From Rhodospirillales bacterium (GTDB taxonomy: Bacteria > Pseudomonadota > Alphaproteobacteria > Reyranellales > Reyranellaceae), in contig JABMNB010000209.1 in the NCBI GenBank assembly GCA_013205335.1, positions 1 through 21,672 on the forward strand: a DNA stretch of 21,672 nucleotides, given 5' to 3'. Within the stretch, counting starts at the first letter, position 1; the number at the start of each line of letters is the position of its first letter. A program made the translations under genes and the position numbers. The notes under the pieces were generated by a model, which was not told the origin of the DNA, ran no database searches, and worked only from the letters and a program-made list of their open reading frames with translations. This document shows positions 15,112-21,672 of this stretch, piece after piece.

Positions 15112-18100
15112 CTAGGCCCGGCGCAGGTCGAGCGTCAGCGGATGTTCCGGATTGGCCAGCGGCCGCGGTTCCGGGGACTTGCCGCCGGTATGGCCGATGG
15201 CGAAAAAGCGGGCCCGGCGGCGCGCTTCGGCCTCGTTGGCGTTTACAGGCACGCGATCGTAGTTGCGGCCGCCCGGATGGGCCACGTGATAGGTGCAGCC
15301 GCCGATCGAGCGGCCGCTCCACGCATCGTGGATGTCGAAGGTAAGCGGGGCGTGCACGCCGATGGTCGGATGCAGCGAGTTGGCCGCCGCCCATGCGCGA
15401 TAGCGCACGCCCGCGACGTATTCGCCGGCGGTGCCCGTGGCGCGCAGTGGCAGCCGCCAGCCGTTGCAGGCAATGGAATGACGCTGGTCGTTCAGGCCCG
15501 CGACCTTGACCTGCAGGCGCTCGACCGTCGAATCGACGTAGCGCACGGTGCCGCCGCCGCCCGGCTCCTCGCCCAGCACATGCCACGGCTCCAGCGCATG
15601 ACGCAGCTCGAGTTCGAGGCCCCGTTGCGCCACTTCACCCAGTCGCGGGAAGCGGAACTCGAAATGCGGTGCGAACCATTCGGGTGCGAAGTCGTAGCCC
15701 GCTTCGCCGAGATCGGAGAGCACGTCGTTGAAGTCCTGCCACACGAAATGCGGCAGCATGAAATCGTCGTGCAGGCGCGTGCCCCAGCGGCTGAGCGGCC
15801 GCTCGTAGGGACGGTCCCAGAATTTGGCGACGAGGCCGCGCAGCAGCGCCTGCTGGGCCACGCTCATGCGCCAGTGCGGCGGCATCTCGAAGGCGCGCAG
15901 TTCGAGCAGGCCGCGACGACCAGCGGCGGCGTCGGGCGTGAACAGCTTGTCGATGCAGAACTCGGTACGGTGGGCATTGCCGGTCGCGTCGACCAGCAGA
16001 TTGCGGAACACACGGTCGACCAGCCAGGGCGGCGTTTGGCGTCCCGGCGCGATCTGCTTGAAGGCGATCTCCAGCTCGTGCAGCGCATCGTTGCGCGCTT
16101 CGTCGACCCGCGGATGCTGGCTGGTCGGGCCGATGAACAGGCCCGAAAAGAGATATGAAAGCGAAGGATGGTTGAGCCAGTAGCCCAGCAGGCTCTTCAG
16201 GAGGTCGGGCCGGCGCAGCATCGGCGAGTCGGCGGCCGTCGGTCCGCCCAGCACGAAGTGGTTGCCGCCGCCGGTGCCGGTGTGGCGCCCGTCGATCATG
16301 AATTTCTGCGCCCCGAGTCGCGTCGTGCGCGCCTCCTCGTAGACGATCTCCGTGCGCTCGACGAGATCGGTCCAGTTCGCCGACGGGTGGATGTTGACTT
16401 CGATCACGCCGGGATCGGGCGTGACGCTGAAATTCAGCACTCTCGGATCGTTGGGCGGCGTATAGCCTTCGAGGAAGACCGGCTGACCCAGCTCCTCGGC
16501 CGTGTCCTCGAGGGCGGTCACGAGGTCGAGATAGTCTTCCATACGCTCGGTCGGCGGCATGAAGACGTGGAGATGACCGTCGCGCGGCTCGAAGGCCATC
16601 GCGGTGCGCACGATGCCGGCGGCCGATGCACCGACGGCAGGTCCGACGCCTGTGTCCGGCGCCAGCGCGCGCCGCCATGCTTCACGGCGCGCCTCGCCAT
16701 CGCCGGCCGCATCGGCCGCGAAGTTAGCCTCCTGGCGGCGCAGGACCGGCGCACGCCGAAACGCATCGAGCGGCGGCAGGTCGGGATGCGGCGCCATCGG
16801 ATCGGGCTGGACGATGGCGTCGGTGTCGCCGGGCGTCGCCCACGGCAGCGAATCGAGCGGCAGACGGTAGCCGATCGCCGAGTCGCCGGGGATCAGGTAG
16901 CACTTCTCCGAGCGCAGGAACCACGGCCCGCTCTTCCAGCGCAGGGCATGCCCATGTCCGGGGCCGTGCCCGTTCTGGGTGCGGCCACTTTGCTCGCGGA
17001 TGACCGGCAGCACGTAACCGACGGAAGTCTCGAGGCCCTTCTCGAAAATGCGCGCCAGACGCTCGCGCTCCAGCGGATCCTTCACCTTGGCCTCGTCGAC
17101 CACGATGTTGCTGGGCAGTCGCCGCTCACGCCACAGATAGTACCAGGTGTCCTCGTAGGCCGGGAAAAGATAGCCGGGATCGAGCTGCAGGCGTTGCGCG
17201 AAGGCCAAGGCAAAGCGGTGCGCGGCCTCGACGGTGGTTCCGACCGGCTTGGACTCCTGCGCATAGAGTTGCGGGTTGCGCCAGATCGGCTCGCCGTCCT
17301 TGCGCCAGTAGCAGCCGAGCGCCCAGCGCGGCAGCTGTTCGCCGGGATACCACTTGCCCTGGCCGAAATGCAGAAGCGGTCCCGCTGCGAAACGGTGCGC
17401 TAGTTTGCGGAACAGCACGCCCGCCAGCCGCCGCTTCTCGGGGCCCAGCGCCAGCGTGTTCCATTCCGGCCCGTCCATGTCGTCGACCGACACGAAGGTC
17501 GGCTCGCCGCCCATGGTGAGGCGCACGTCGTGCTTGCCGATGTCGCGCTCGATCGCCTCGCCGACCTTGACCAGGGTGGCCCACTGCTCGTCGGTATAAG
17601 GTTTGGTCGTGCGCGGGGTCTCGCGCACGCGCGTCACCGTCATTTCGTGCTCGAACTCGACCTCGGACTTTTCGATGGCGCCCTCGACCGGCGCCGCGCT
17701 CGACGGCTCGGGCGTGCAGGCGAGGGGGATATGGCCCTCTCCGGTCAGCAGGCCGGAGGTCGGATCGAGCCCGATCCATCCGGCGCCCGGCAGATAGACC
17801 TCGCACCAGGCATGGAGGTCGGTGAAATCGTGCGTCGGCCCGTCAGGGCCTTCGAGCGGCTTTTCGTCGGCCACGAGCTGGATCAGATAGCCCGAGGCGA
17901 ACCGCGCCGCGAAGCCCAGGTGGCGCATGATCATGACCAGCAGCCAGCCGGTGTCGCGACACGAGCCCTTGGCACTGGCGAGCGTCTCCTCGCAGCTCTG
18001 CACGCCGGGCTCCATCCGCACGATGTAGCCGATCTCCTGCTGCAGCCGGGCGTTGAGGCCGACGATGAAGTCGATGGTGCGCTGCTTTTCCTTGCGGTCG

Positions 18101-18501
18101 ACCTTGGCCAGCCAGGCCGACAGTTTCGGCCCCAGCGGTTCCAGCTTGCGGAACGGCGCGATTTCCTCGGCAAGCGAGGCGTCGTAGGCGAAGGGCCAGG
18201 TCTCGGCCGACGGCTCGAGGAAGAAGTCGAACGGGTTGATGACCGACATGTCTGCCACCAGGTCGACCGTGACCTCGAACAGGTCGGTCTTTTCGGGGAA
18301 AACCAGGCGGGCGAGGTGGTTTCCCTGCGGATCCTGCTGCCAATTGATGAAATGCTGGGCCGGCGTGACCTTCAGCGAATAGGACAGGACCGGCGTCCGG
18401 CTGTGCGGCGCCGGGCGCAGGCGCACGATCTGCGGCCCCAGTTCGATGAGCCGGTCATAACGGTAGGTCGTCCTATGATGCAGCGCGACGTGGATGCTCA
18501 T
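15112..18501 (-). CDS. Transglutaminase-DUF2126 fusion protein (1129 aa)
   Basis: The first and largest gene of the operon. Residues 1-260 are a transglutaminase unit: N-terminal beta domain from SIHVALHHRTTYRYD, then core with Cys181 (KGSCRDTGW), His230 (DLHAWCEVYL) and Asp246 (GLDPTSG), a complete triad. A linker (about 265-322) precedes DUF2126 (about 325-1125), marked by LTMGGEPTFVSVDDMDGPEW (328-347), EVNIHPSANW (701-710) and RHTGTGGGNHFVLGGPTAAD (739-758). DUF2126 has been linked to glutamine-synthetase-like carboxylate-amine ligases by comparative work (recalled; treat as tentative). A short His/Gly stretch lies at 511-519. No signal peptide. The open frame begins at 18552, but relatives start with a short lead before HHRTTYRY, so I use ATG 18501 with CAGG 5 nt upstream. 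Confidence 0.92.
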   Translation of the reverse strand: MSIHVALHHRTTYRYDRLIELGPQIVRLRPAPHSRTPVLSYSLKVTPAQHFINWQQDPQGNHLARLVFPEKTDLFEVTVDLVADMSVINPFDFFLEPSAETWPFAYDASLAEEIAPFRKLEPLGPKLSAWLAKVDRKEKQRTIDFIVGLNARLQQEIGYIVRMEPGVQSCEETLASAKGSCRDTGWLLVMIMRHLGFAARFASGYLIQLVADEKPLEGPDGPTHDFTDLHAWCEVYLPGAGWIGLDPTSGLLTGEGHIPLACTPEPSSAAPVEGAIEKSEVEFEHEMTVTRVRETPRTTKPYTDEQWATLVKVGEAIERDIGKHDVRLTMGGEPTFVSVDDMDGPEWNTLALGPEKRRLAGVLFRKLAHRFAAGPLLHFGQGKWYPGEQLPRWALGCYWRKDGEPIWRNPQLYAQESKPVGTTVEAAHRFALAFAQRLQLDPGYLFPAYEDTWYYLWRERRLPSNIVVDEAKVKDPLERERLARIFEKGLETSVGYVLPVIREQSGRTQNGHGPGHGHALRWKSGPWFLRSEKCYLIPGDSAIGYRLPLDSLPWATPGDTDAIVQPDPMAPHPDLPPLDAFRRAPVLRRQEANFAADAAGDGEARREAWRRALAPDTGVGPAVGASAAGIVRTAMAFEPRDGHLHVFMPPTERMEDYLDLVTALEDTAEELGQPVFLEGYTPPNDPRVLNFSVTPDPGVIEVNIHPSANWTDLVERTEIVYEEARTTRLGAQKFMIDGRHTGTGGGNHFVLGGPTAADSPMLRRPDLLKSLLGYWLNHPSLSYLFSGLFIGPTSQHPRVDEARNDALHELEIAFKQIAPGRQTPPWLVDRVFRNLLVDATGNAHRTEFCIDKLFTPDAAAGRRGLLELRAFEMPPHWRMSVAQQALLRGLVAKFWDRPYERPLSRWGTRLHDDFMLPHFVWQDFNDVLSDLGEAGYDFAPEWFAPHFEFRFPRLGEVAQRGLELELRHALEPWHVLGEEPGGGGTVRYVDSTVERLQVKVAGLNDQRHSIACNGWRLPLRATGTAGEYVAGVRYRAWAAANSLHPTIGVHAPLTFDIHDAWSGRSIGGCTYHVAHPGGRNYDRVPVNANEAEARRRARFFAIGHTGGKSPEPRPLANPEHPLTLDLRRA

Positions 18502-18618
18502 GACGGCCTGGCTGTTTCGCTCCGAAGACAGACTAAGCAAGTGACATGCCACTAAGCAAGGAAAGTGGCGCTATGCTGTTGTAACGATCATTTCCAGCAA
18601 GGCTCGACGAGAGGGCTC
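18502..18618. promoter_or_regulatory. Divergent intergenic region with a 10-bp direct repeat
   Basis: This 117-bp gap must hold the start signals of both the transglutaminase operon (minus) and the SDR operon (plus). ACTAAGCAAG occurs exactly twice, at 18532-18541 and 18551-18560, 19 bp apart start to start. Between and across them lie an imperfect palindrome GTGACATGCCAC (18541-18552) and an inverted pair GCCAC (18548-18552) / GTGGC (18565-18569). TATGCT at 18572-18577 could be a weak plus-strand -10 box, but I find no matching -35. The repeat pair is a candidate operator for one or both operons. Confidence 0.45.
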
Positions 18619-19362
18619 ATGACCAATTACTTCGATCTTACAGGCAAGGTGGCTCTCGTCACCGGCGGCAGCCGCGGGCTGGGTTACCAGATGGTGAAGG
18701 CCTTTGCCGCGCACGGCGCAGACGTCTTCATTACCAGCCGCAAGCTGGAGACCTGTGACAAGGTCGCGGCCGAGGTCCGGTCGATGGGCCGCCGGGCGGC
18801 GACCTACGCCTGCAACGTCGCCAACTGGCAGGAACTCGACGGCTTGGTCGAGGCGGCCTACGGCGCTTTCGGCAAGGTCGACATCCTGGTGAACAATGCC
18901 GGCTCCTCGCCGCTTGCACCCTCGTCACTGGAAACCTCCGAACAACTCTTCGATCGCATCGTGGCGCTGAACTTCAAGGCGCCGTTCCGTCTGATGTCGC
19001 TGGTCGGCAGCCGCATGGCGACGGGCGAGGGCGGTTCGATCATCAACGTCTCCAGCGCCGGTGCCCTGCGCCCGCGGCCGCAGATCGCGCCCTATGCCGG
19101 CGCCAAGGCTGCGCTCAATGCCCTCACCGAGGCCTTCGCCTTCGAATATGGACCGAAGGTGCGCGTGAATACCATCTCTCCCGGCCGCTTCCTGACCGAC
19201 GTCTCCAAGGCCTGGCCCGAGGAGCACAAGGCCAATCCGACGGCGGCGCTGCGGCGCAGCGGCCAGCCGGAAGAGATCGTGACGGCGGCGCTCTATCTCG
19301 CGTCCGGCCGGTCGAGCTTCACCACCGGATCGCTGGTCCGGGTCGACGGAGGAATCGCATGA
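18619..19362 (+). CDS. Short-chain dehydrogenase/reductase (SDR) family oxidoreductase
   Basis: A 247-residue classical SDR. Cofactor-binding TGGSRGLG is at 15-22, NNAG at 92-95, Asn118, Ser146 (NVSSAG) and the YAGAK pair Tyr159/Lys163, followed by SPG at 187-189; all catalytic positions are intact. The C-terminus ends TTGSLVRVDGGIA, the usual SDR ending. An Arg right after the glycine motif (TSRK, 39-42) suggests NADP(H). It reduces or oxidises an alcohol/carbonyl, substrate unknown. The start is ATG 18619 with GAGAGGG close upstream; an in-frame ATG at 18565 would add 18 Cys-rich residues not usual for the family. It leads the plus-strand operon, and its stop overlaps the next start as ATGA. 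Confidence 0.93.
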   Translation: MTNYFDLTGKVALVTGGSRGLGYQMVKAFAAHGADVFITSRKLETCDKVAAEVRSMGRRAATYACNVANWQELDGLVEAAYGAFGKVDILVNNAGSSPLAPSSLETSEQLFDRIVALNFKAPFRLMSLVGSRMATGEGGSIINVSSAGALRPRPQIAPYAGAKAALNALTEAFAFEYGPKVRVNTISPGRFLTDVSKAWPEEHKANPTAALRRSGQPEEIVTAALYLASGRSSFTTGSLVRVDGGIA

Positions 19363-20489
19363 AAATGAAAGCCGGCGTTCTAACGGTCTGCGGCGCGCCC
19401 CGCCCCTTCGCCAAGTCGAAGCCCATCCATGTCGTCGAGGTCGATCTCGATCCGCCGGGCGAGGGCGAGGTGCTGGTCAAGGTGGGCGGCGGCGGCCTCT
19501 GCCACTCCGACCTGTCGCTGATCAACGGCGACCGGCCGCGCCCCGTGCCCATCGTGTTGGGCCACGAAGGCTCCGGCGAGATCGTCGAGGTCGGCGCCGG
19601 CGTGCACGACGTGAAGGTCGGTGACCATGTCTGCTTCACCTTCAACGTGAGCTGCGGCCGCTGCCGGCGCTGCCTCGAAGGCCGCCCCTATATCTGCGAG
19701 CGCTCGATCAGCCCGCGTGCGGCGGGCCAGCTGCTCTCCGGCCATCATCGCCTGCACATGGACGGCAAGCCGGTGAACCATCACGCGGGTGTTTCCTGCT
19801 ACGCCGAATATGCCGTGGTCGACCGCGGCTCGATCGTGGTGATCGACAGAAGCCTGCCGCTCGACGTGGCGGCGCTGTTCGGCTGCGCGGTCGTCACGGG
19901 AGTCGGTGCGGTCGTCAACACCGCGCAGATCGAGCCCGGCAGCTCGGTGGCCATCGTCGGCCTGGGCGGTGTCGGCCTCAGCGGCCTGATGGGCGCGGTG
20001 CTCGCGGGCGCGGGTCGCATCGTCGCCATCGACCTCTCCGACGACAAGCTCGGCCTCGCCCGCCAGCTCGGCGCCACGGACACGGTGAATGCCAAGGACG
20101 CCGATCACGTGACCCAGGTGCGCGACCTCACCAACGGCGGCGTCGACTATGCCTTCGATCTCGCCGGCACCATCAAGGCGATGGAGACGGCCTATCTGGT
20201 GACGCGCTGGGGTGGCACGACGGTGACCGCGGGCCTGTCGCCAATCGCTGCCGACTTCTCCTTCAAGCAGAGCATGCTGGTGAGCGAGGAGAAGACCATC
20301 AAGGGCTCCTACATGGGAAGCTGCGTGCCGGTGCGCGACATCCCGCGCTTCATCGCGCTCTACCAGCAGGGCAAGCTGCCGGTCGACCGCATGGTCAGCC
20401 AGCGCATCGGTTTCGATCAGCTCAACGAGGGCTTCGACCGGCTGCAGGACGTGGCGACGGTGCGGCAGATCCTGGTGCCGCACGGTTGA
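19359..20489 (+). CDS. Zinc-dependent alcohol dehydrogenase (MDR superfamily)
   Basis: A 376-residue medium-chain dehydrogenase. The catalytic zinc ligands are visible as Cys48 (GGLCHSDLS), His69 (LGHEGSGEIVEVG) and Cys176 (ALFGCAVVTGVGAV). The structural zinc lobe is Cys99-x2-Cys102-x2-Cys105-x7-Cys113. The NAD-binding fold has GLGGVG at 201-206, followed by AIDLSDDKL, where the Asp favours NAD. The overall layout is that of the class III-like/aryl alcohol dehydrogenase branch; the substrate is unknown. GGAGG lies 6 nt before ATG 19359, inside the SDR coding end, and the two genes overlap by 4 bp. Two dehydrogenases in tandem suggest successive or alternative oxidation of one alcohol. Confidence 0.93.
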   Translation: MKMKAGVLTVCGAPRPFAKSKPIHVVEVDLDPPGEGEVLVKVGGGGLCHSDLSLINGDRPRPVPIVLGHEGSGEIVEVGAGVHDVKVGDHVCFTFNVSCGRCRRCLEGRPYICERSISPRAAGQLLSGHHRLHMDGKPVNHHAGVSCYAEYAVVDRGSIVVIDRSLPLDVAALFGCAVVTGVGAVVNTAQIEPGSSVAIVGLGGVGLSGLMGAVLAGAGRIVAIDLSDDKLGLARQLGATDTVNAKDADHVTQVRDLTNGGVDYAFDLAGTIKAMETAYLVTRWGGTTVTAGLSPIAADFSFKQSMLVSEEKTIKGSYMGSCVPVRDIPRFIALYQQGKLPVDRMVSQRIGFDQLNEGFDRLQDVATVRQILVPHG

Positions 20490-20520
20490 TTGTCGTCCGA
20501 AGAGATGGAGCCGAGTTTCC

Positions 20521-20982
20521 ATGTCCCTCACGATCTCCGTCGAAACGCCGTTGCAGGACGAGGTCCGCACGCTCGTCGCCGAACTGAACGCCGTCCTGCT
20601 CGAACTGACGCCGCCCGAACACTGCCACCACCTGACGGTCGAACAGATGGCCGATGAAGACACCACCGTCCTGATCGCGCGCGACGGCGGCGTGGCGATC
20701 GCCTGCGCGGCGCTGAAGCGGCACGGCGACGGCATCGGCGAAGTGAAGCGCATGTACACCCGGCCGAGCCATCGCGGCCGCAGGATCGGCGAGCAGATCG
20801 TGGCGCGCATCGAGGCGGTGGCGCGGGCAGAAGGCTTGAAGCGTCTCGTGCTGGAAACCGGCGACCGCCACTACGCGGCCTGGAAGGTCTATGAGCGGTC
20901 GGGCTTCACACGCTGCGGTCCGGTTCTCGATTACGCCGACGTCAAATGGTCGGTGTTCTACGACAAGCCGCTCTTCGGCTGA
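20521..20982 (+). CDS. GNAT family N-acetyltransferase
   Basis: A 153-residue single GNAT domain. Motif A is VKRMYTRPSHRGRRIGEQIV (75-94), with the acetyl-CoA pyrophosphate loop RGRRIG at 85-90. Motif B follows as LKRLVLETGDRHYAAWKVYE (106-125), with YERSGF closing the fold. It transfers an acyl group from CoA to an amine, acceptor unknown. It starts 31 nt after the alcohol dehydrogenase, with a GGAG at a rather long 10-nt spacing, so it is probably the third gene of that operon though less strongly translated. Its last 25 bp overlap the 3' end of the opposite-strand hslO gene. Confidence 0.9.
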   Translation: MSLTISVETPLQDEVRTLVAELNAVLLELTPPEHCHHLTVEQMADEDTTVLIARDGGVAIACAALKRHGDGIGEVKRMYTRPSHRGRRIGEQIVARIEAVARAEGLKRLVLETGDRHYAAWKVYERSGFTRCGPVLDYADVKWSVFYDKPLFG

Positions 20983-21672
20983 TCGGGTTCCTCGGCGGCC
21001 GGCGCGTAGACGCGATCGAGGTCGCTGTCGTCGTAGGCGTACTCGGTCGAGCAGAACTCGCATTTCACCGAGACCCGGCCGGTCTTGTCGCGCAGATCGC
21101 CGAGCTCTTCGCGCCGGATCGAGCGCAGCACATTGTCGATGCGCTCGCGGCTGCAGCGGCAGCGCGCCGCAAAGGGGCGACGTTCGAAGACGCGGGGCTG
21201 TTCCTGGTGGAACAGACGATGCAGCAGGGTGGCGCCGGGGAGCCCCGGATCGAGCATTTCCTTTTCGGTGGCCGAGGCCATCAGGATCACGGCCTTGCGC
21301 CAGTCGTCCTCGCGCTGCTCTGCATCGACGTCCATGCGGCCGGCGTCGAACTCGGGCATCTGCTGCACCATGAGGGCCGCGGCATGCCAGTGGCGCTTTC
21401 TGTCCGTATCGGTGCGTCGCGCCGTGATCTTGATGCCGGTCGGCAGCTGCTCGGACTGGCGGAAATAGGTGTGGGCGCAGTCGGCGAGCGTCGGGCCCTC
21501 GAGCGGCACGACGCCCTGGTAGCGCTCCGTGTACTGGCCCTGGTCGACCGTGAAAGCCAGACGGCCCTGGCCGAACAGCTTCGGGACATAACCGTCGGGT
21601 ACGTCTTCGTTGCCGCTACCCAGCGCAATGGCGAGCTTCCCCGAATCGAATTGCGCGTAGCCGCGCAGCGCA
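20958..21672 (-). CDS. hslO: Redox-regulated chaperone Hsp33 (N-terminus beyond window edge)
   Basis: The last 237 codons of Hsp33, a cytosolic holdase chaperone switched on by oxidation. The visible part begins ALRGYAQFDSGKLAIALGSG and contains LFGQGRLAFTVDQG and RYQGVVPLEGPTL, all family-typical core segments. The zinc-binding redox switch is complete: C-R-C (visible residues 171 and 173) and C-E-F-C (204 and 207), with the same spacing between pairs as in E. coli Hsp33. An acidic tail of about 25 residues ends at TAG 20960-20958. The gene converges on the GNAT gene and overlaps it by 25 bp, leaving no room for a terminator between them. Confidence 0.96.
   Translation of the reverse strand, partial: ALRGYAQFDSGKLAIALGSGNEDVPDGYVPKLFGQGRLAFTVDQGQYTERYQGVVPLEGPTLADCAHTYFRQSEQLPTGIKITARRTDTDRKRHWHAAALMVQQMPEFDAGRMDVDAEQREDDWRKAVILMASATEKEMLDPGLPGATLLHRLFHQEQPRVFERRPFAARCRCSRERIDNVLRSIRREELGDLRDKTGRVSVKCEFCSTEYAYDDSDLDRVYAPAAEEPDQPKSGLS

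Noticed and set aside
17020..17035. His/Gly-rich stretch (GHGPGHGHA) in the DUF2126 protein as a metal-binding site
   Set aside because: Short and in a probable loop between conserved blocks; no supporting ligands are seen. The coordinates are approximate.
20521..20982. GNAT gene as a toxin of a toxin-antitoxin pair
   Set aside because: There is no small DNA-binding partner gene next to it. It lies downstream of metabolic dehydrogenases and looks like an ordinary single-domain acetyltransferase.

Overview
This is a GC-rich, gene-dense bacterial chromosome segment. Protein similarity, the gene families and the GC-driven open frames opposite almost every gene suggest an alphaproteobacterium (Rhizobiales/Rhodospirillales/Reyranella-like). 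That placement is inference from family recognition; there is no rRNA or marker tree here. I saw no tRNA, rRNA, IS element, CRISPR array or phage gene.

Region 1 (1-5394, minus strand) is one compact operon read right to left: periplasmic substrate-binding protein, DppB-like permease, DppC-like permease, a double ATPase (DppD-DppF fused) and the first 95 codons of a luciferase-like flavin monooxygenase that runs off the left edge. The last four genes are joined by 4-bp ATGA overlaps. The set looks like the transporter/monooxygenase pair known only as the KPN_01854/KPN_01858 families: import of an unknown compound followed by flavin-dependent oxidation.

Region 2 (5526-10655, minus strand) is a second, probably catabolic operon: acyl-CoA-dehydrogenase-fold flavoprotein, VOC-fold protein, a large alpha/beta hydrolase and a ketopantoate-reductase-like dehydrogenase, closed by a hairpin at 5526-5557. 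Its upstream end is a decayed stub holding only the C-terminus of an MFS transporter. A structured palindromic element of about 126 bp sits between the VOC and hydrolase genes.

Region 3 (10779-11639, plus strand) is a single isocitrate lyase/PEP mutase superfamily gene resembling oxaloacetate decarboxylase PA4872.

Region 4 (11655-18501, minus strand) is the most interesting part: a three-gene operon of a transglutaminase-DUF2126 fusion (1129 aa), a circularly permuted ATP-grasp/alpha-E fusion (832 aa) and a second transglutaminase-like protein (292 aa). These families have been predicted from gene neighbourhoods to make and cut peptide or amide bonds, often beside the proteasome-like peptidase Anbu. 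Both transglutaminase domains keep a full Cys-His-Asp triad. No Anbu gene is in this window.

Region 5 (18619-20982, plus strand), divergent from region 4 across a 117-bp gap with a 10-bp direct repeat, is an SDR dehydrogenase, a zinc alcohol dehydrogenase (4-bp overlap) and a GNAT acetyltransferase. The GNAT gene overlaps tail-to-tail with hslO (Hsp33), which runs off the right edge.
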